A stretch of DNA of 64,000 nucleotides from Glandiceps talaboti (taxonomy: Eukaryota > Hemichordata > Enteropneusta > Spengelidae), in contig NC_135560.1 in assembly GCF_964340395.1 (NCBI RefSeq), positions 16,722,598-16,786,597 on the forward strand, read 5' to 3'. This document shows, one piece after another, positions 1 through 11,350 of this stretch. A model generated the notes under the pieces. The model did no database searches and was not told where the DNA came from. It was given only the letters and a program-made list of their open reading frames with translations. Both the position numbers and the translations under genes were made by a program. Every line of letters starts with the position of its first letter. The stretch's first letter is position 1.

Positions 1-127
1 ACAATTGTGTCAGGGGAATAATATATTTATACCTCCTCCAGCATGACCTATGGAAAATCTGGTGAAGCAGAACTGGTGACGTAGACATGTGTTGTTAACT
101 GTTGTACACTACATATTCAGATTATGC

Positions 128-152
128 CACAGACAAGTATTAGTTGTCTGTG
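128..152. repeat. Short palindrome, CACAGACAA stem
   Basis: CACAGACAA at 128-136 pairs perfectly with TTGTCTGTG at 144-152 across a 7-nt loop. The same core forms a longer palindrome at 23139-23170. Confidence 0.8.
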
Positions 153-478
153 ATTGTGCTCAAACGAATGAGCCCAGTGTCAAAGCTAACGTGTATGATC
201 TTGATGACGTATCGTTGGTGTAATTAGAAATCATGTCACAATCGTTAATTAACGTTACTCAAACATTTTTAAAAATGCACCTCATTAGAAATGTAGGAAA
301 TCTACCGAACCAGTAGTAATTTTCAACTTGCAGAAACATAGCTGAGACTATTAAACACACTCTGAACTGATTAATGATGAATAACAAATGACGATTCACA
401 AGTTACAGTATTGTGATTTATTACCGTAACGTTTTAAAAAGCAGTTGTAAAATACACAGCTTGAATACCATATCACAC

Positions 479-665
479 ATGTATGTATGTATGTATGTAT
501 GTATGTATGTATGTATGTATGTATGTATGTATGTATGTATGTATGTATGTATGGATGTGTGCGTGCGTGCGTGCGTGCGTGCGTGCGTGTGTGTGTATGT
601 ATGTATGTATGTATGTATGTATGTATGTATGTATGTATGTATGTATGTATTTATGTATGTATGTG
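479..665. repeat. (ATGT)n microsatellite with (GCGT)n centre
   Basis: Tetranucleotide repeats run on both sides of a GCGT/GTGT core. The open frames reading Met-Tyr-Val-Cys here are repeat artefacts. Confidence 0.98.
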
Positions 666-951
666 CAGTATGTGTGTTTGTGTGTATGTGGTGGGTTTGG
701 GTGTGGATGTGTGGGGTATCTGCCGTAATACATGTACAATCGTTATGAATTTTATGCTATTTTGGTGGCAAATAGATATTGAATAAGATGAGAAAAAATT
801 AGAGCTGCCAAACAAAACACTTACTCATGATATATCTTTATACATATATACGTTTACATATACTGAAATAAGCAAGAAAATTAACACCATTCTCTAAAGT
901 GTCATGACCACGGCATTTTAAAACAAATCCGATACCCATTCGTTAGACCTA

Positions 952-1292
952 CTGCCCATTTCACGTTAGTGTTCACTGGTTTGTTTGATATAACCACTCA
1001 GAAACCAATTACGAAACTGCACAGTAAGATCACTGTTTCTTGCTACATACTGTTTAAATAAGGCAAATCATTTAAATACACTGCAAGTAGACGAAGACAC
1101 GCCGGCGCCAATGTTTTCATGTCAGCATTTAGTGTTTGCGTTTCATTTGACATTTAGATACAATTACAAAACAATGTCGCTAGGAACTGCATCTAAATCT
1201 TGCTATCTTAAAGTGTAGCATGTACAGTTTCTTACTGATGTCTGCGCGACTGTATCAAACAGAGCCAGTGAACACTAACATGGAATGGGCCG
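952..1292. mobile_element. Foldback MITE-like element, TA-flanked (copy 1)
   Basis: The left arm from 952 and the right arm ending at 1292 are imperfect inverted copies of about 120 bp. Both outer ends read C-[T/G]-GCCCATT followed within 20 bases by GTTAGTGTTCACTGG. TA dinucleotides lie immediately outside (950-951 and 1293-1294), as expected for a Tc1/mariner-type target duplication. No transposase frame is present, so it would be non-autonomous. A diverged copy lies at 18663-19149. Confidence 0.7.
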
Positions 1293-2171
1293 TACGTAAA
1301 TCTTATGAAGTGTTAAAAGTGTAAAGCTTTCCACTTAATATTTTCCAATAACTACTTAAAACAGTAAATAAACTCTAAGCTTTGATATTCATCTCCAGTC
1401 AAAACCAAAAACCGTACCGACAAGAACATATATATATAAATAATTTGAATATAATTTGAATATAAGAGCAAAGAATTCGAACCTTTCCATATATAGAGAT
1501 CGAACAGTCTACTATAACTGACGCGATACTTGACAATGGTATACTTCATGAGAGAATCTTTCTATAACAATTTTCTCTATATCATCTTTCTATCAAAAAC
1601 TGTTGTCTCAAATGAAATAAAATTTGGTACAAAAATGCTTAGAAGTAAAATAGCTCGTACCAAAGCTCACACATCTAGAACATCTAGAATAAAAAATAAT
1701 TCTTGTATTTTACAAATGGATGAGAATTATGTCATTTCATCTTAGTAAGCTAATTCGCCATTGAACTTTTCACTCAACTTTTACTTGTAACTCAAAGTAC
1801 ATTTTCATCCCTGTAATCTATACTACTGTTAACATCAAAGGCTCATCTTACAGGATCGTGGAGTAAGTTTCCACATGTCTTTCATGGACAACACTTATCA
1901 ACAAGCCAGTTCTTTCCTTAAACATGAAAGTTTTGATGCCCTGAATATACAGACTTGATCGAATTACGAAACTTAAATTGGATTATAGCGTCCGTAATCA
2001 ATCCATAGTTCAAACACAACACTCACCAATCCCCCACGTAAAAGAACATTTCGAACCGAAATCAAGTTTTGAAACATAAACATGTTGCTTAAGATTTAAA
2101 ACACAGAACAATATCCCGCTTTAGAGCTGATCACACGGTCTAGAAATTTGACGACTTCGATAGAAATGGAA

Positions 2172-5100
2172 TTACGGTTGGCCTCTTCCGATTTTGTTAA
2201 GTCGGATGCTTCGTGTGGTGACCATACTTCTCGCAGAGCTTCGTGTGACAACACTTGCAGCCATGATACCACGTTTACTTCCAGTCATACCGTTGAACAA
2301 CACCCAGGCCTCCTTCCGATAGCTCTCATTCATCAGAAAATAAACGATAGTATTGATTAGAGAATTAAACATTGCTATGCTTTCCACCACATAGAATAAC
2401 GTCATGTTGTTGCTTCCGTGGAACAAATCGTCTTGGAAAAAATGGATAGTGATGTTGTAGCCATGGTAAGGTCCCCAACAAACACCAAACGATATGACAA
2501 CAATGATGAGCATACGAATTGTCTTTTTCTTGTGGTCTATTATCATTTCTCGTTGTCTGTGTGTGGAATAGTCATTACCTGGTGTACGGTGAAACCATAC
2601 TTTACGAACGATGCTGAGATACGTCACAGTCATAATCACCATCGGTATCAGGTACTCGGCAACGGTCAGGAACAAGATGTATGCCTTTGCTGCCACAATG
2701 TCACTCCAAAATTCGCTACAGTAGTACACTGTGCTATCGTCTCTGTAATCTTTCCAGTTGCCTATGTCAATAAACATTGGTGTAGGTATCGACACGATGA
2801 ATGAAACTATCCAGATTACACCAATGATGATAACAACAGCTCTTTTCTGCAGTCTTGGTGTTAGAGGGTGAAATATAACGTAATACCTGGTGGGAATTAA
2901 ATTTAAAAAATACCACTGTTAGTCGAAATGTCTGCATGTATTGCATGATTCACATAAAACTAAATGTTATACTTAACATTGTCACAAAAGGGATATTAAC
3001 TTAAAAGAAATGCCATACGCGTTTGAGAACATGAACACTTTAAGACACCATTGTAGTGTTTGAGTGGTGTGCTGTCATAGTAAGGTTGGTACACATGTAC
3101 CGCTCTGTTGACCCACCTTTTTCAATACATCTTTACTTTTGCACGCACTAACGTTTTGATACCGCAATTTCCAAGTTTTATCGGCAGGCGAGCACGCGAG
3201 TCAAAGCATTGGACAATTCATTACCAAAATAGGCACCCCAGGTGGCATCGGGAGGCCATCTATGAATAAAAATCAATGCCCGGAACTCCCTTATTTGGGT
3301 TGACGTAGCCTTTTCACCCCCTATTTTCTGGTTGAAATGTAGACCCCTGGTTTTGGAACCACTTTTTAACGTATGTGCTTGTATTGTGAATCACCCCGGG
3401 TGCACCTGTACAAATTCTCCTGTCAAGACCGCTCCCCCCCCCCAACCTGAACATCCTTGATCAAAAAGCTGGAGAATAGTGACAATTACTATGCATCTGC
3501 TTTTAGGCTTTAATGATCATGGGAAAAATGTGAAAATTGTACTGAACCAGATTCTTGTATAAGAGTGGTTTTATGTTATTTTGTACAGGCACTAATTTGG
3601 TAAGTGGACTGATAGGGCAATTCAGCTAGAATTTAAATCACGAGCTTGGGGCGTACTGTTTGATCCTATTTATTTCCTTTAATTGCATCAAATCGTGTGT
3701 TAGATCCTGCAGATACTGGCATACATTCATTTTATTTACATTACAATAGCATTTGTTTTATTGGGCAGAAAAAAAAGACTGTGGACGTCTATGGCCTCGG
3801 GAAATACATTAGCCAGTTAAAGGCCAGGGTTTCTACCTCAGGTACTCGCATTAGTACTCGTGTTATCTTATCAGTTGAACCACAAGAATTAAATACGATC
3901 ATTCTTTTGTTCTGGACAGTTTTCTTCTATGCTCTACCAGACAACGTTAACTGTTTTCACACCCAAAGTTTACTCCTAATCTGAACTGGGCCTTTATAAA
4001 ACAAACAGATATTAATTTAGAGTAATAATCAATCATATGTCTTAATTTTGCATTCCTCCACTTTCTCTAATAAATCAAAATTTACCAAATGAAATATTCC
4101 CAACGAGAGACACGTTCTGCCATTAGACAGGACGGAATATGGCCAAGGGGGAAGTCCCAGCGGCAACCTGTGAGTATACTGAAATGGCACCAGACCTGCA
4201 ACTAACTTTTATGATGAAAAAAGTGACCTTCAGCAAATATAATTACATCAGATTCTGCAGTTTTAATTTTACATTCTACTATGTATGGATATTATTTTCT
4301 GTGTGCCACAGAAACACAAACATAAAGCTTAATGGAAGAAATGCTTGGAAATAGACACCAGATGTTTTAAGTTTAGTACTAAAATGACTGCAGGTATTGA
4401 AAAAATAATGTGACCGGCTGTTGAAAAAATATATACCCATGCTGTTGGGGAAATAAACCCTTGTCAGTCTCAGTCTATTCCAAGCAAGTAAAATGCATTT
4501 TTCTTAATAAAAGAGACCATAAAGAGATTAGACAGAGTAAGTCAGAACAAGACGACATTTAACAAGAGTAATCATGAGCTATATTCTTTTCTCCTGAATA
4601 AGTTAAACCATATTAGTTGAAGTAATATAGCCTAGATTTGCTAACATGATACTGGATTGTGCCACGAGCCTTTCATTTAAAACAACTCTGTTATTTTAAC
4701 TGAACAAACGAAGGCTAAACGTCTTTCCAGCACAACGGCAAATACGTCAATTAAATGGAATAACCTTTGTGTATGAGTTCAGTTACGTTTCGAATCATGC
4801 ACATTCCGAACTCGGGTCTTTTAATATTTCCAAATCGATACATTGGTGTGAAATGTAAGCTTACGGATAAGCAGGGAATACATTACTCTTGAATAAGCTT
4901 TTTGTAAAGCCAATGAAGGGAAACCTCTACTTCTCCTAAAACGACGAGAAACACGCTTGCTGCTGCTTGCAACAGACATCCATCCTTAACGCTTCTAAAT
5001 AGAGAGACAGGTCTAGACCAATAAATGTCAACGGCAGCTAAATAAGTTATTTACAAAAGCTAACCTTTCAGGATAAATCGCTTCATATTAGTAATTTTAT

Positions 5101-6609
5101 CCACAATTAATTTGTAATTAAGTAACTGAGTGATGGTGATGTCAACCAACACGGAAGGGACTAATTTACCAAACTGCTGGATCATAATTCCTTTTGAAGC
5201 AATACCTTCCCAAATCATTGTAAATCATTTGACTTAGGACATCCATTTTAACTCACTTTGTCGGTCCCAGAAGTTTTAACATACTATATTTAAACTTGTT
5301 AATGATACTAAATTATGCAGTTGTATGATTATCTTCTTATCTTGTTGTTAACTATTATAGCAACTTATCAACGATATTGTCCTAAAAGAATACATACATA
5401 CATACATACATACATACATACATACATACATACATCAGGTTGAATGTATGTACATAGTGCTGACATTTGACCCGGTCTAGTTTTCAAACTACATACAGCA
5501 TACTCTTTTCTCTGAATAAATAACAAACCATGCTAGTGAACCGATGACGAGAAGTTAGTTCGTTACATATACACTATATTGTATCATTCAATTAAGAGTT
5601 ATACTCTGTTCTAATTGGAGCGGAATGACAGTTTATTCCTTCATTAAATCTTAATAACCTTTGATTCATTCATTTAGCCATCGGGGAGGACGTAAATATT
5701 TCAACTGTCCGTGCGTTTGTAGCTGTGAATACATCTCCTTCATCCTCCACAGGTGCAGCCAACGAACCTGTTCGTGCAAAATGATCTTTTTACCATATTT
5801 TTCTATTGGAAGGGGACTGTTGTACTGGTCAGTGGGAGGCGAAAATAGCCAATATTCCAGTGTGCAAAGCTTATATTCAGCAGACTGTGTGGGCAAGGGG
5901 AGAAGGTAAAATGCATCCACTAATGCATGCGTACATACATACATACATACATACATACATACATACATACATACATACATAGTATATACACGCATGACTA
6001 CAGAGTTTTCTACCTTTTATTAAAATTAAGCGGATTGACGTTTTCCTTGCTGGATGGATTGTACAGCTGTGTCATATCAAATCAAATAATCCGATGCTAA
6101 ACACAAGAGAAAATTAGCTGTGTCATTCAAAAACATCACATCTATGATGTAAATATCGGTAGGTTTCATTAATGGACGTGTATGAACCCGTGAGCCAACT
6201 TTCCTACGAACCTTTTAAGTCTAATTAGTCCTGCAATAATTTAAAGGGTATCCTATGGGTGAATCTGATTAAAAGCTATGTATATGACATGTCTGATAGA
6301 GAATATATCCTTGTGTGTGCACCTGAAACAAACTATAATAATAGTAATAGTTTCTAGACGTAAACTGTCCAGATGTACAGCCACCAACGACAAGCTTCTT
6401 ACATCGTTCAATCACTAGCAATTCAGGAATAGAATCTACTTTAAAGGTCTTACATAAATCTACTTCATCTCAGTCACATGAATATAGTTTAAGTTTTTAA
6501 GTCTCGGTTCTTAGAAAATTGTGTTTAAAAATGGCGAATCACTGAAAGAATTCTATAACTTGTTTAGTTACACAGAATGACTTAGTTGTCAGAAACGTGG
6601 CTATACTAT

Positions 6610-6665
<56 letters not shown>

Positions 6666-9600
6666 TGATAGAAAATGAAGAACTCAACAGTTACGTTCTG
6701 TTATATAGTACTCATAAAATAACTAATATGATTAGATTGTTAGTATCCGTGGCATGTAGCGGCCAGTTCAAATGTGAAAATGATATTGTACTATAATAAA
6801 TAGACTATTAAATTGCCAATTTTGAACCACTCTATCGCAAAATAAACAGTTTTCTGATTCGATCGTTTTACTCTCAGCTGTCTTTTGATTTTGATATTTA
6901 TAGATGGGTTTTATTAAGTTTAATTTTGTGCATTTGAATGGGCCAGTTGCTGTTTCCCAATTTGTATACAAATCTCAAAGTGTTGGGTCAAAGATTATCT
7001 GAAAGGTGATCAAGACAAACTGATTAATTTCATATATCTGTGTGTAGGGAATGAGCAGCTGGATTAAAATAGTTCTTTGTAGATCTAGATCTTTTCCCCT
7101 CAATTAGGTAAGAATTGGTTGACTTTAATGTACACTGTCAAATAACGACTTGATGGGTACGCCTCCGTATCCCGTATATGTCACTAATACGGAAAACTGA
7201 ATTGAGGCTCACTCGACTAGAACCAAAAGAGAGGGCAAAACACGACAGGCTGTTATCGTGACATTTAGCCGAAGGGTTGTGAATATAATCTTCTAGGAAA
7301 ACTAATCCACAAAAGGCAAATGCCTTTAAGAAATCGGTATTATATGCTACATAAAATATAGATGGATAGCCATTATCCATCAAACACTGTACAGTGACAC
7401 ATTTCTCAGGTACTGCAGCGTCTCCTACTTAGCTTATCATAGCCATCGGAACAATACGGTATAAGAACAGAAATTGCTGCTGGCTAGCTTATAAAAACAA
7501 CAGTAATTTGATACCTTTAAATAGGTCATTAGGTATACTATCATTATGCTATATCAACGCCGATGATTAGTTCTCCAAGTATCCCCATATTAAAGACGAG
7601 TATTTTGACATTAATGTTTGGTAAAATACTTGACTGATAATAATGTACGAGAGATACGCTCTGTTTCCGAATCATTAGGATTTGTAATCACGCCCTGATA
7701 TATTTTTACATTCTTTACACATTCGTGACTACATACACTGTAACACTATTTACGAACTCAAGGACGCCGTAGAAATTACACTTGGTATCGTGATTCTTTC
7801 TCGTATTACGACATTACCTTTGAAAATGAAACATTAAAGCCATTAATGGTATAAAGCATATGTTATAATATTTTCCAGCTCTCTGATCAGAATATTATCC
7901 TCAAATTTCTACTTTACAGCGTTAACTTGTTGAAGCAAAAAATAAACGTAGGGCGCAATGGTCACCATCTCTACGATAGCTACAATCGTGGTGAATCATT
8001 TTTGTTAAGTTTGTTTTGTTTATCACAAAGGAAAATTTTTTAAAGTTAGTTAGTAAATTTTTGTAGAGTTAAAATGAAGATTTTGTTCTACTCAACTTAC
8101 TTCTACCATGTTTTCATTAATTAACCATCGCGTGGTGGTTTTTTTTATAAAGTACTACTTAAAATGTAGCAAGTACCGTATCTTATTGGTATTTACATTA
8201 CCAAACTGAGAGAATGAATAGTAACCTGCAACACGCTGTAAACTCCTTATCATAAAGCTTGAGACACAGACTCTTGATCAAACCATACTCTGTTCACTTG
8301 TTTCAGATTTACACACCCTTTGATATGTTCGGCTTATCTGTTGCATAAAACCCTCAAATGCAGTCCAGACCACTATACTGGTTTGAGAATGCAGTAACTA
8401 AACAATTTTGACCAGAAATGTAGTATTTGAGACACACAAACTTCTAAACTGTTTGGCCATTTTAGGATTCGACACAAAAATGGCTCTAAAACAGAACACA
8501 TCAATAATAAGGATGCGTCAGTTTGAGTCGATAGCTTAGGCGACACATATCCTTTCAGACAAAAACTTCCCCTTTATGATCATGATAGTTACATTTATGA
8601 GATATTTACGTTAGAGTAGACAATGCCCCAAAATTAAAACATTCTTCATCTTTCAAAGCTATTAAGACAACACTTGCAGCAAATGCCTAGAGATGGCCCT
8701 GATCAGAACGTTGTTTTACCAGTGTGTCCTGGACAGTCAATTAAAACTGGTATTGAAGGTGCGAACCAGTCTTCTCCTTATCACACTATCAAACTGACAA
8801 ACATTTGATGTAAAAAGTAAGTGCCTTTGATAAAGGTTCACACTACGTTCTTATCAATTCGTTTATGTCATATATTCTCATATACCATAGATGTGACTAA
8901 ATTTCACAGACATAAACACACTAATAACAGCATCATGTGAATCTACACCTGAGACACCGCTAGTGTTAGTTGTATCATTGTATGTCCGTTTGATAATGTG
9001 ATAAGAAGAAGATTTTTAGTTACCTTCAAAGCCAGTTTTAATTTGTCCGATACTGAGAAAACGGCGTTCTGATATCAGCAGTATCTCTAGACAATTGATG
9101 GTAAGAGTGGTAAGTATCTGTATGATTTGAATCATACTGAAAACGTTCATATTTCCATTTTTACATTTTATGACTACACAATACGCATAATGCACTAACG
9201 ACAACCCGTGACGATATATGATGTGTCTTTGTATAATGATTGATAGGCTTGAGGTCACATGTGTTCTTATATCCTAAAGCCAATATAAATGAACCTAACA
9301 TTAATCTCAATTACATGCCAACAACGTGACTAAAAATATATGACAACATGCTACTTGTGCTATAAATCATTTGACATTTTGACATTACGTCACAATTAAC
9401 TGTATGTATGTATGTATGTATGTATGTATGTATGTATGTATGTATGTATGTATGTATGTATGTATGTATGTATGTATGTATGTATGTACGTACGTACGTA
9501 TGTATGTATGTATGTATGTATGTATGTATGTATGTATGTGTGTATGTGTGTATGTATGTGTTTGTTTGTTTGTTTGTGTCACCGTATATGTGTCAGTCTG

Positions 9601-10251
9601 GAGTTCATGCTCATAATACACATTTGCACCTTTTATACGACATTTAAGAATGATAGTAATGGCAGTGCAGAATACTCGATGCAAGGATTTGCTACTTTGT
9701 TTTCTGTAGATGAAATCTTACTTAGGGGTATCTGATATTTAGAAGTATCATACACCCCCCCCCCCATGCAGTATGAGAATAAACTATCATATTCCAACTG
9801 TTGGTACTTACCTTTCTACAGCTATAATCAGCAGTGTATTGACAGAAACATGCAACGACACCACTTTCACGGTACCGACTATGGTACATAACTCTGTTCC
9901 AAAAATCCAATTTTGTTCTAAGTAGTAGTATAGACAAAAAGGTGCACATATAATGGCAACGAAAGCGTCAGATATTGCAAGGCTCGCGATAAACAGATTG
10001 GTTACCGTACGAAGTCTCTTCAGTCGTAGAATGGTTAAACACAACAATGTGTTTCCAAATCCACAGACTATGAAGATTAGTCCAAAAATAACTGCAATGA
10101 CTATTTTCGCGGCTAGATGAACATCGGGAAGAAAGCTTCCGTCTGCGTCATCGTCATAAGAACCGTCAAAGACAGACGGATACTTTTGTTGAAAGCGTGA
10201 CCATACTGAAACGTTGTCAAGCATGTTGCTATCCACAGAGACTCCTGACAT
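2172..10251 (-). CDS. Rhodopsin-class peptide GPCR, prokineticin-receptor-like, two exons
   Basis: Two exons join in phase: 10251-9812 (donor GTAAGT) and 2886-2172 (acceptor CCACCAG), giving 384 aa. Seven hydrophobic segments are visible. N67 lies in GFGN of TM1, D95 in LAISD of TM2, W115 in the first extracellular loop, C122 at the start of TM3, and ERY at 146-148 replaces DRY. CWGP lies in TM6 and NTIVY replaces NPxxY in TM7. A Cys in YYCSEFW is the likely disulfide partner of C122. The N-tail is acidic, with an NVS glycosylation site at N13. The WFHRTPG stretch after TM5 and the VESIAMFNSLINT stretch of TM7 resemble vertebrate prokineticin receptors, which also lack the TM7 proline. Expected role is a plasma-membrane neuropeptide receptor coupling to G proteins. 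The ligand is unknown. The start is the first ATG of the open exon; a further 5' UTR exon is possible. Confidence 0.85.
5391..5434. repeat. (ATAC)n microsatellite
   Basis: About eleven tetranucleotide units abut the start of the dispersed repeat at 5434. Confidence 0.97.
5434..5935. repeat. Dispersed repeat family A, copy 1
   Basis: About 500 bp nearly identical to 27154-27664 in the same orientation, 21.7 kb away, with only scattered substitutions and small indels. Both copies run into (ATAC)n at their right end, and this copy also starts beside (ATAC)n. No protein family is recognised and the open frames in it are not convincing. It behaves like a recently active non-autonomous element or a recent segmental copy. 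Confidence 0.85.
5932..5981. repeat. (ATAC)n microsatellite
   Basis: Tetranucleotide tract at the right end of the dispersed repeat. Confidence 0.97.
6613..6661. repeat. (CA)n microsatellite
   Basis: Uninterrupted CA dinucleotides for about 49 bp. Confidence 0.98.
8140..8230. mobile_element. Possible solo arm of the 952-1292 foldback family
   Basis: The stretch AAAATGTAGCAAGTAC followed by TCTTATTGG and CCAAACTGAGAG follows the order of the right arm of the other two copies. I did not find a matching left arm, so this is a weak, degraded candidate. Confidence 0.35.
9401..9577. repeat. (TGTA)n microsatellite with TTTG tail
   Basis: Long tetranucleotide tract with a short GTAC-rich interruption and a (TTTG)n end. 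It lies about 230 bp inside the intron from GPCR exon 1. Confidence 0.98.
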
Positions 10252-10942
10252 TGTATTGAAGACTATTTACGCTGTTCTAAATTAGTATACTGTTCAACTC
10301 AGGTGACAGACATCTCAATCCCTCTAGCTGTAGATGGACTTCGTACGAATATAGCTCCGTACTTTATTACTATTCTGTAGTTGGCAAAGATTCAATGAAT
10401 CCTACCTGCACGAATGACAAACCAACTGAGGAATATAATACAATGGAAGCATTGACTGTCACAGAATGTTTACAAAATATTGATAACTAATAATTTTCTG
10501 CTGCTAGTCGTGGATACTATGTAAAATATGCTTCAGCTGTAGTAATCGATAGATATTCACCACTTGATGTCCCCAATGTATAACGCCGCTCAGCTTTGTT
10601 TGCAAGTCTTCGTATACTGCCTAATTTGATACCACAGCTTGTGTTATATACACATGTCGAATTGCAGTCTGGGATGACATGTGGACACACTCTATTTTGT
10701 GTGTATGAATAAGGTATGCTACCTCCGTAACCTTGTCCGTCCATTAAGAATTCTGGAATGTCGTTGTAAATATTATATAATTATTATAGTGAATTTTATC
10801 GGCGTTTTGTTACAATCATGAATGCTACAGAACAGAAAATCATTATTGAGGTTTGACCCAGTTCTCCTTTATATTTTCAACCGGGAGGGCGCTGTTCTTC
10901 CGTCTGTGCGAGCCTTTACACATGTTACACTAATGTACAGCT
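10252..10942. other. Intergenic space between divergent GPCR and THAP frames
   Basis: This 690-bp interval lies between the GPCR start codon (minus) and the THAP start codon (plus) and must contain the GPCR 5' flank. A 75-codon minus-strand frame at 10517-10744 has no recognisable family. A GC-richer patch around 10880-10910 precedes the THAP frame. No clear TATA box was seen. Confidence 0.6.
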
Positions 10943-11350
10943 ATGAAGCACTGCTGTGTTCCACGCTGTTATAATAGTTCCAAAGATACCAAAAATGTGC
11001 ACTTTTACCGCATACCCAAGGAAAAAACATTGAAGAAGCGTTATTTCCAGCTAATGAGAAACGACAACGCGAAGTTGGAATCGAAAAACACACGAATATG
11101 CAGTGTTCATTTTGCCGGAGGCAAGAAGACAGCTACTACGTCTAGTCATAGATGTAGTACATCCATGGTCTAGTCTAACTATGGATGTATCCTAATACAT
11201 CCATGGTCTAACATCCCGACTTTGTTTCCGTGGTCAAGGCAACCTAAGCCGAGAAAGCCACCAAAGATCAGAGCAATAATTACACCAGAGACATTTACTC
11301 CAGATCTAGAATCACCCGTAACCACAGCGCCTAGCAGCGTGCGAAATTAA
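10943..11350 (+). pseudogene. THAP zinc-finger frame interrupted by one in-frame stop
   Basis: The first 76 codons encode a C2CH THAP domain: C5-x3-C9, FYRIPK at 21-26, and C53-x2-H56 in RICSVHF followed by GGKK. The frame stops at TAG 11171-11173. Reading on in the same frame reaches IPTLFPW, the AVPTIF-like box that closes THAP domains, then a Pro/Lys-rich stretch up to TAA at 11348-11350. Between GGKK and IPTLFPW are about 25 residues more than needed, encoded by a small palindromic repeat that carries the stop. The tryptophan usual before the domain centre is Tyr34 here. THAP domains bind DNA in regulators and in P-element-type transposases; there is no transposase body here. It is most likely a disabled copy. 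A truncated functional peptide or an assembly error is possible. Confidence 0.65.
11158..11210. repeat. Direct and inverted copies of a TACATCCATGGTCTA motif
   Basis: The 15-mer occurs at 11158-11172 and 11196-11210, with ATGGATGTA in inverted orientation at 11181-11189. The block sits inside the THAP frame and supplies its premature stop. Confidence 0.85.

Larger units (their letters stand above)
1..2171. other. Sequence downstream of the GPCR gene
   Basis: This would hold the GPCR 3' UTR (minus strand, below 2172). No gene is recognised. It contains a (ATGT)n/(GCGT)n microsatellite at 479-665, a short palindrome at 128-152 and a foldback MITE-like element at 952-1292. No clear minus-strand AATAAA was noticed close to the stop codon. 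Confidence 0.6.
2887..9811 (-). other. GPCR intron, about 6.9 kb, no gene inside
   Basis: The intron separates the two GPCR exons. It begins GTAAGT and ends in CAG on the minus strand. It contains (ATAC)n tracts, a (CA)n tract, one copy of a roughly 500-bp dispersed repeat at 5434-5935, a (TGTA)n tract near its 5' end and a possible foldback-element arm near 8140-8230. I see no convincing coding exon on either strand. Open frames of 80-110 codons here are short and match no family I recognise. Confidence 0.75.

Noticed and set aside
413-786. Open frames rich in Met-Tyr-Val-Cys or His-Thr-Tyr-Ile at several tetranucleotide tracts
   Set aside because: They are translations of (ATGT)n/(ATAC)n microsatellites; four-base repeats stay open in many frames.
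10943-11173. P-element-type transposase gene
   Set aside because: Only the THAP domain is present; no RNase H-like catalytic region follows in any frame.
11100-11215. An intron that removes the THAP stop codon
   Set aside because: No AG acceptor lies just before the IPTLFPW-coding part, and the frame is already continuous apart from the TAG.
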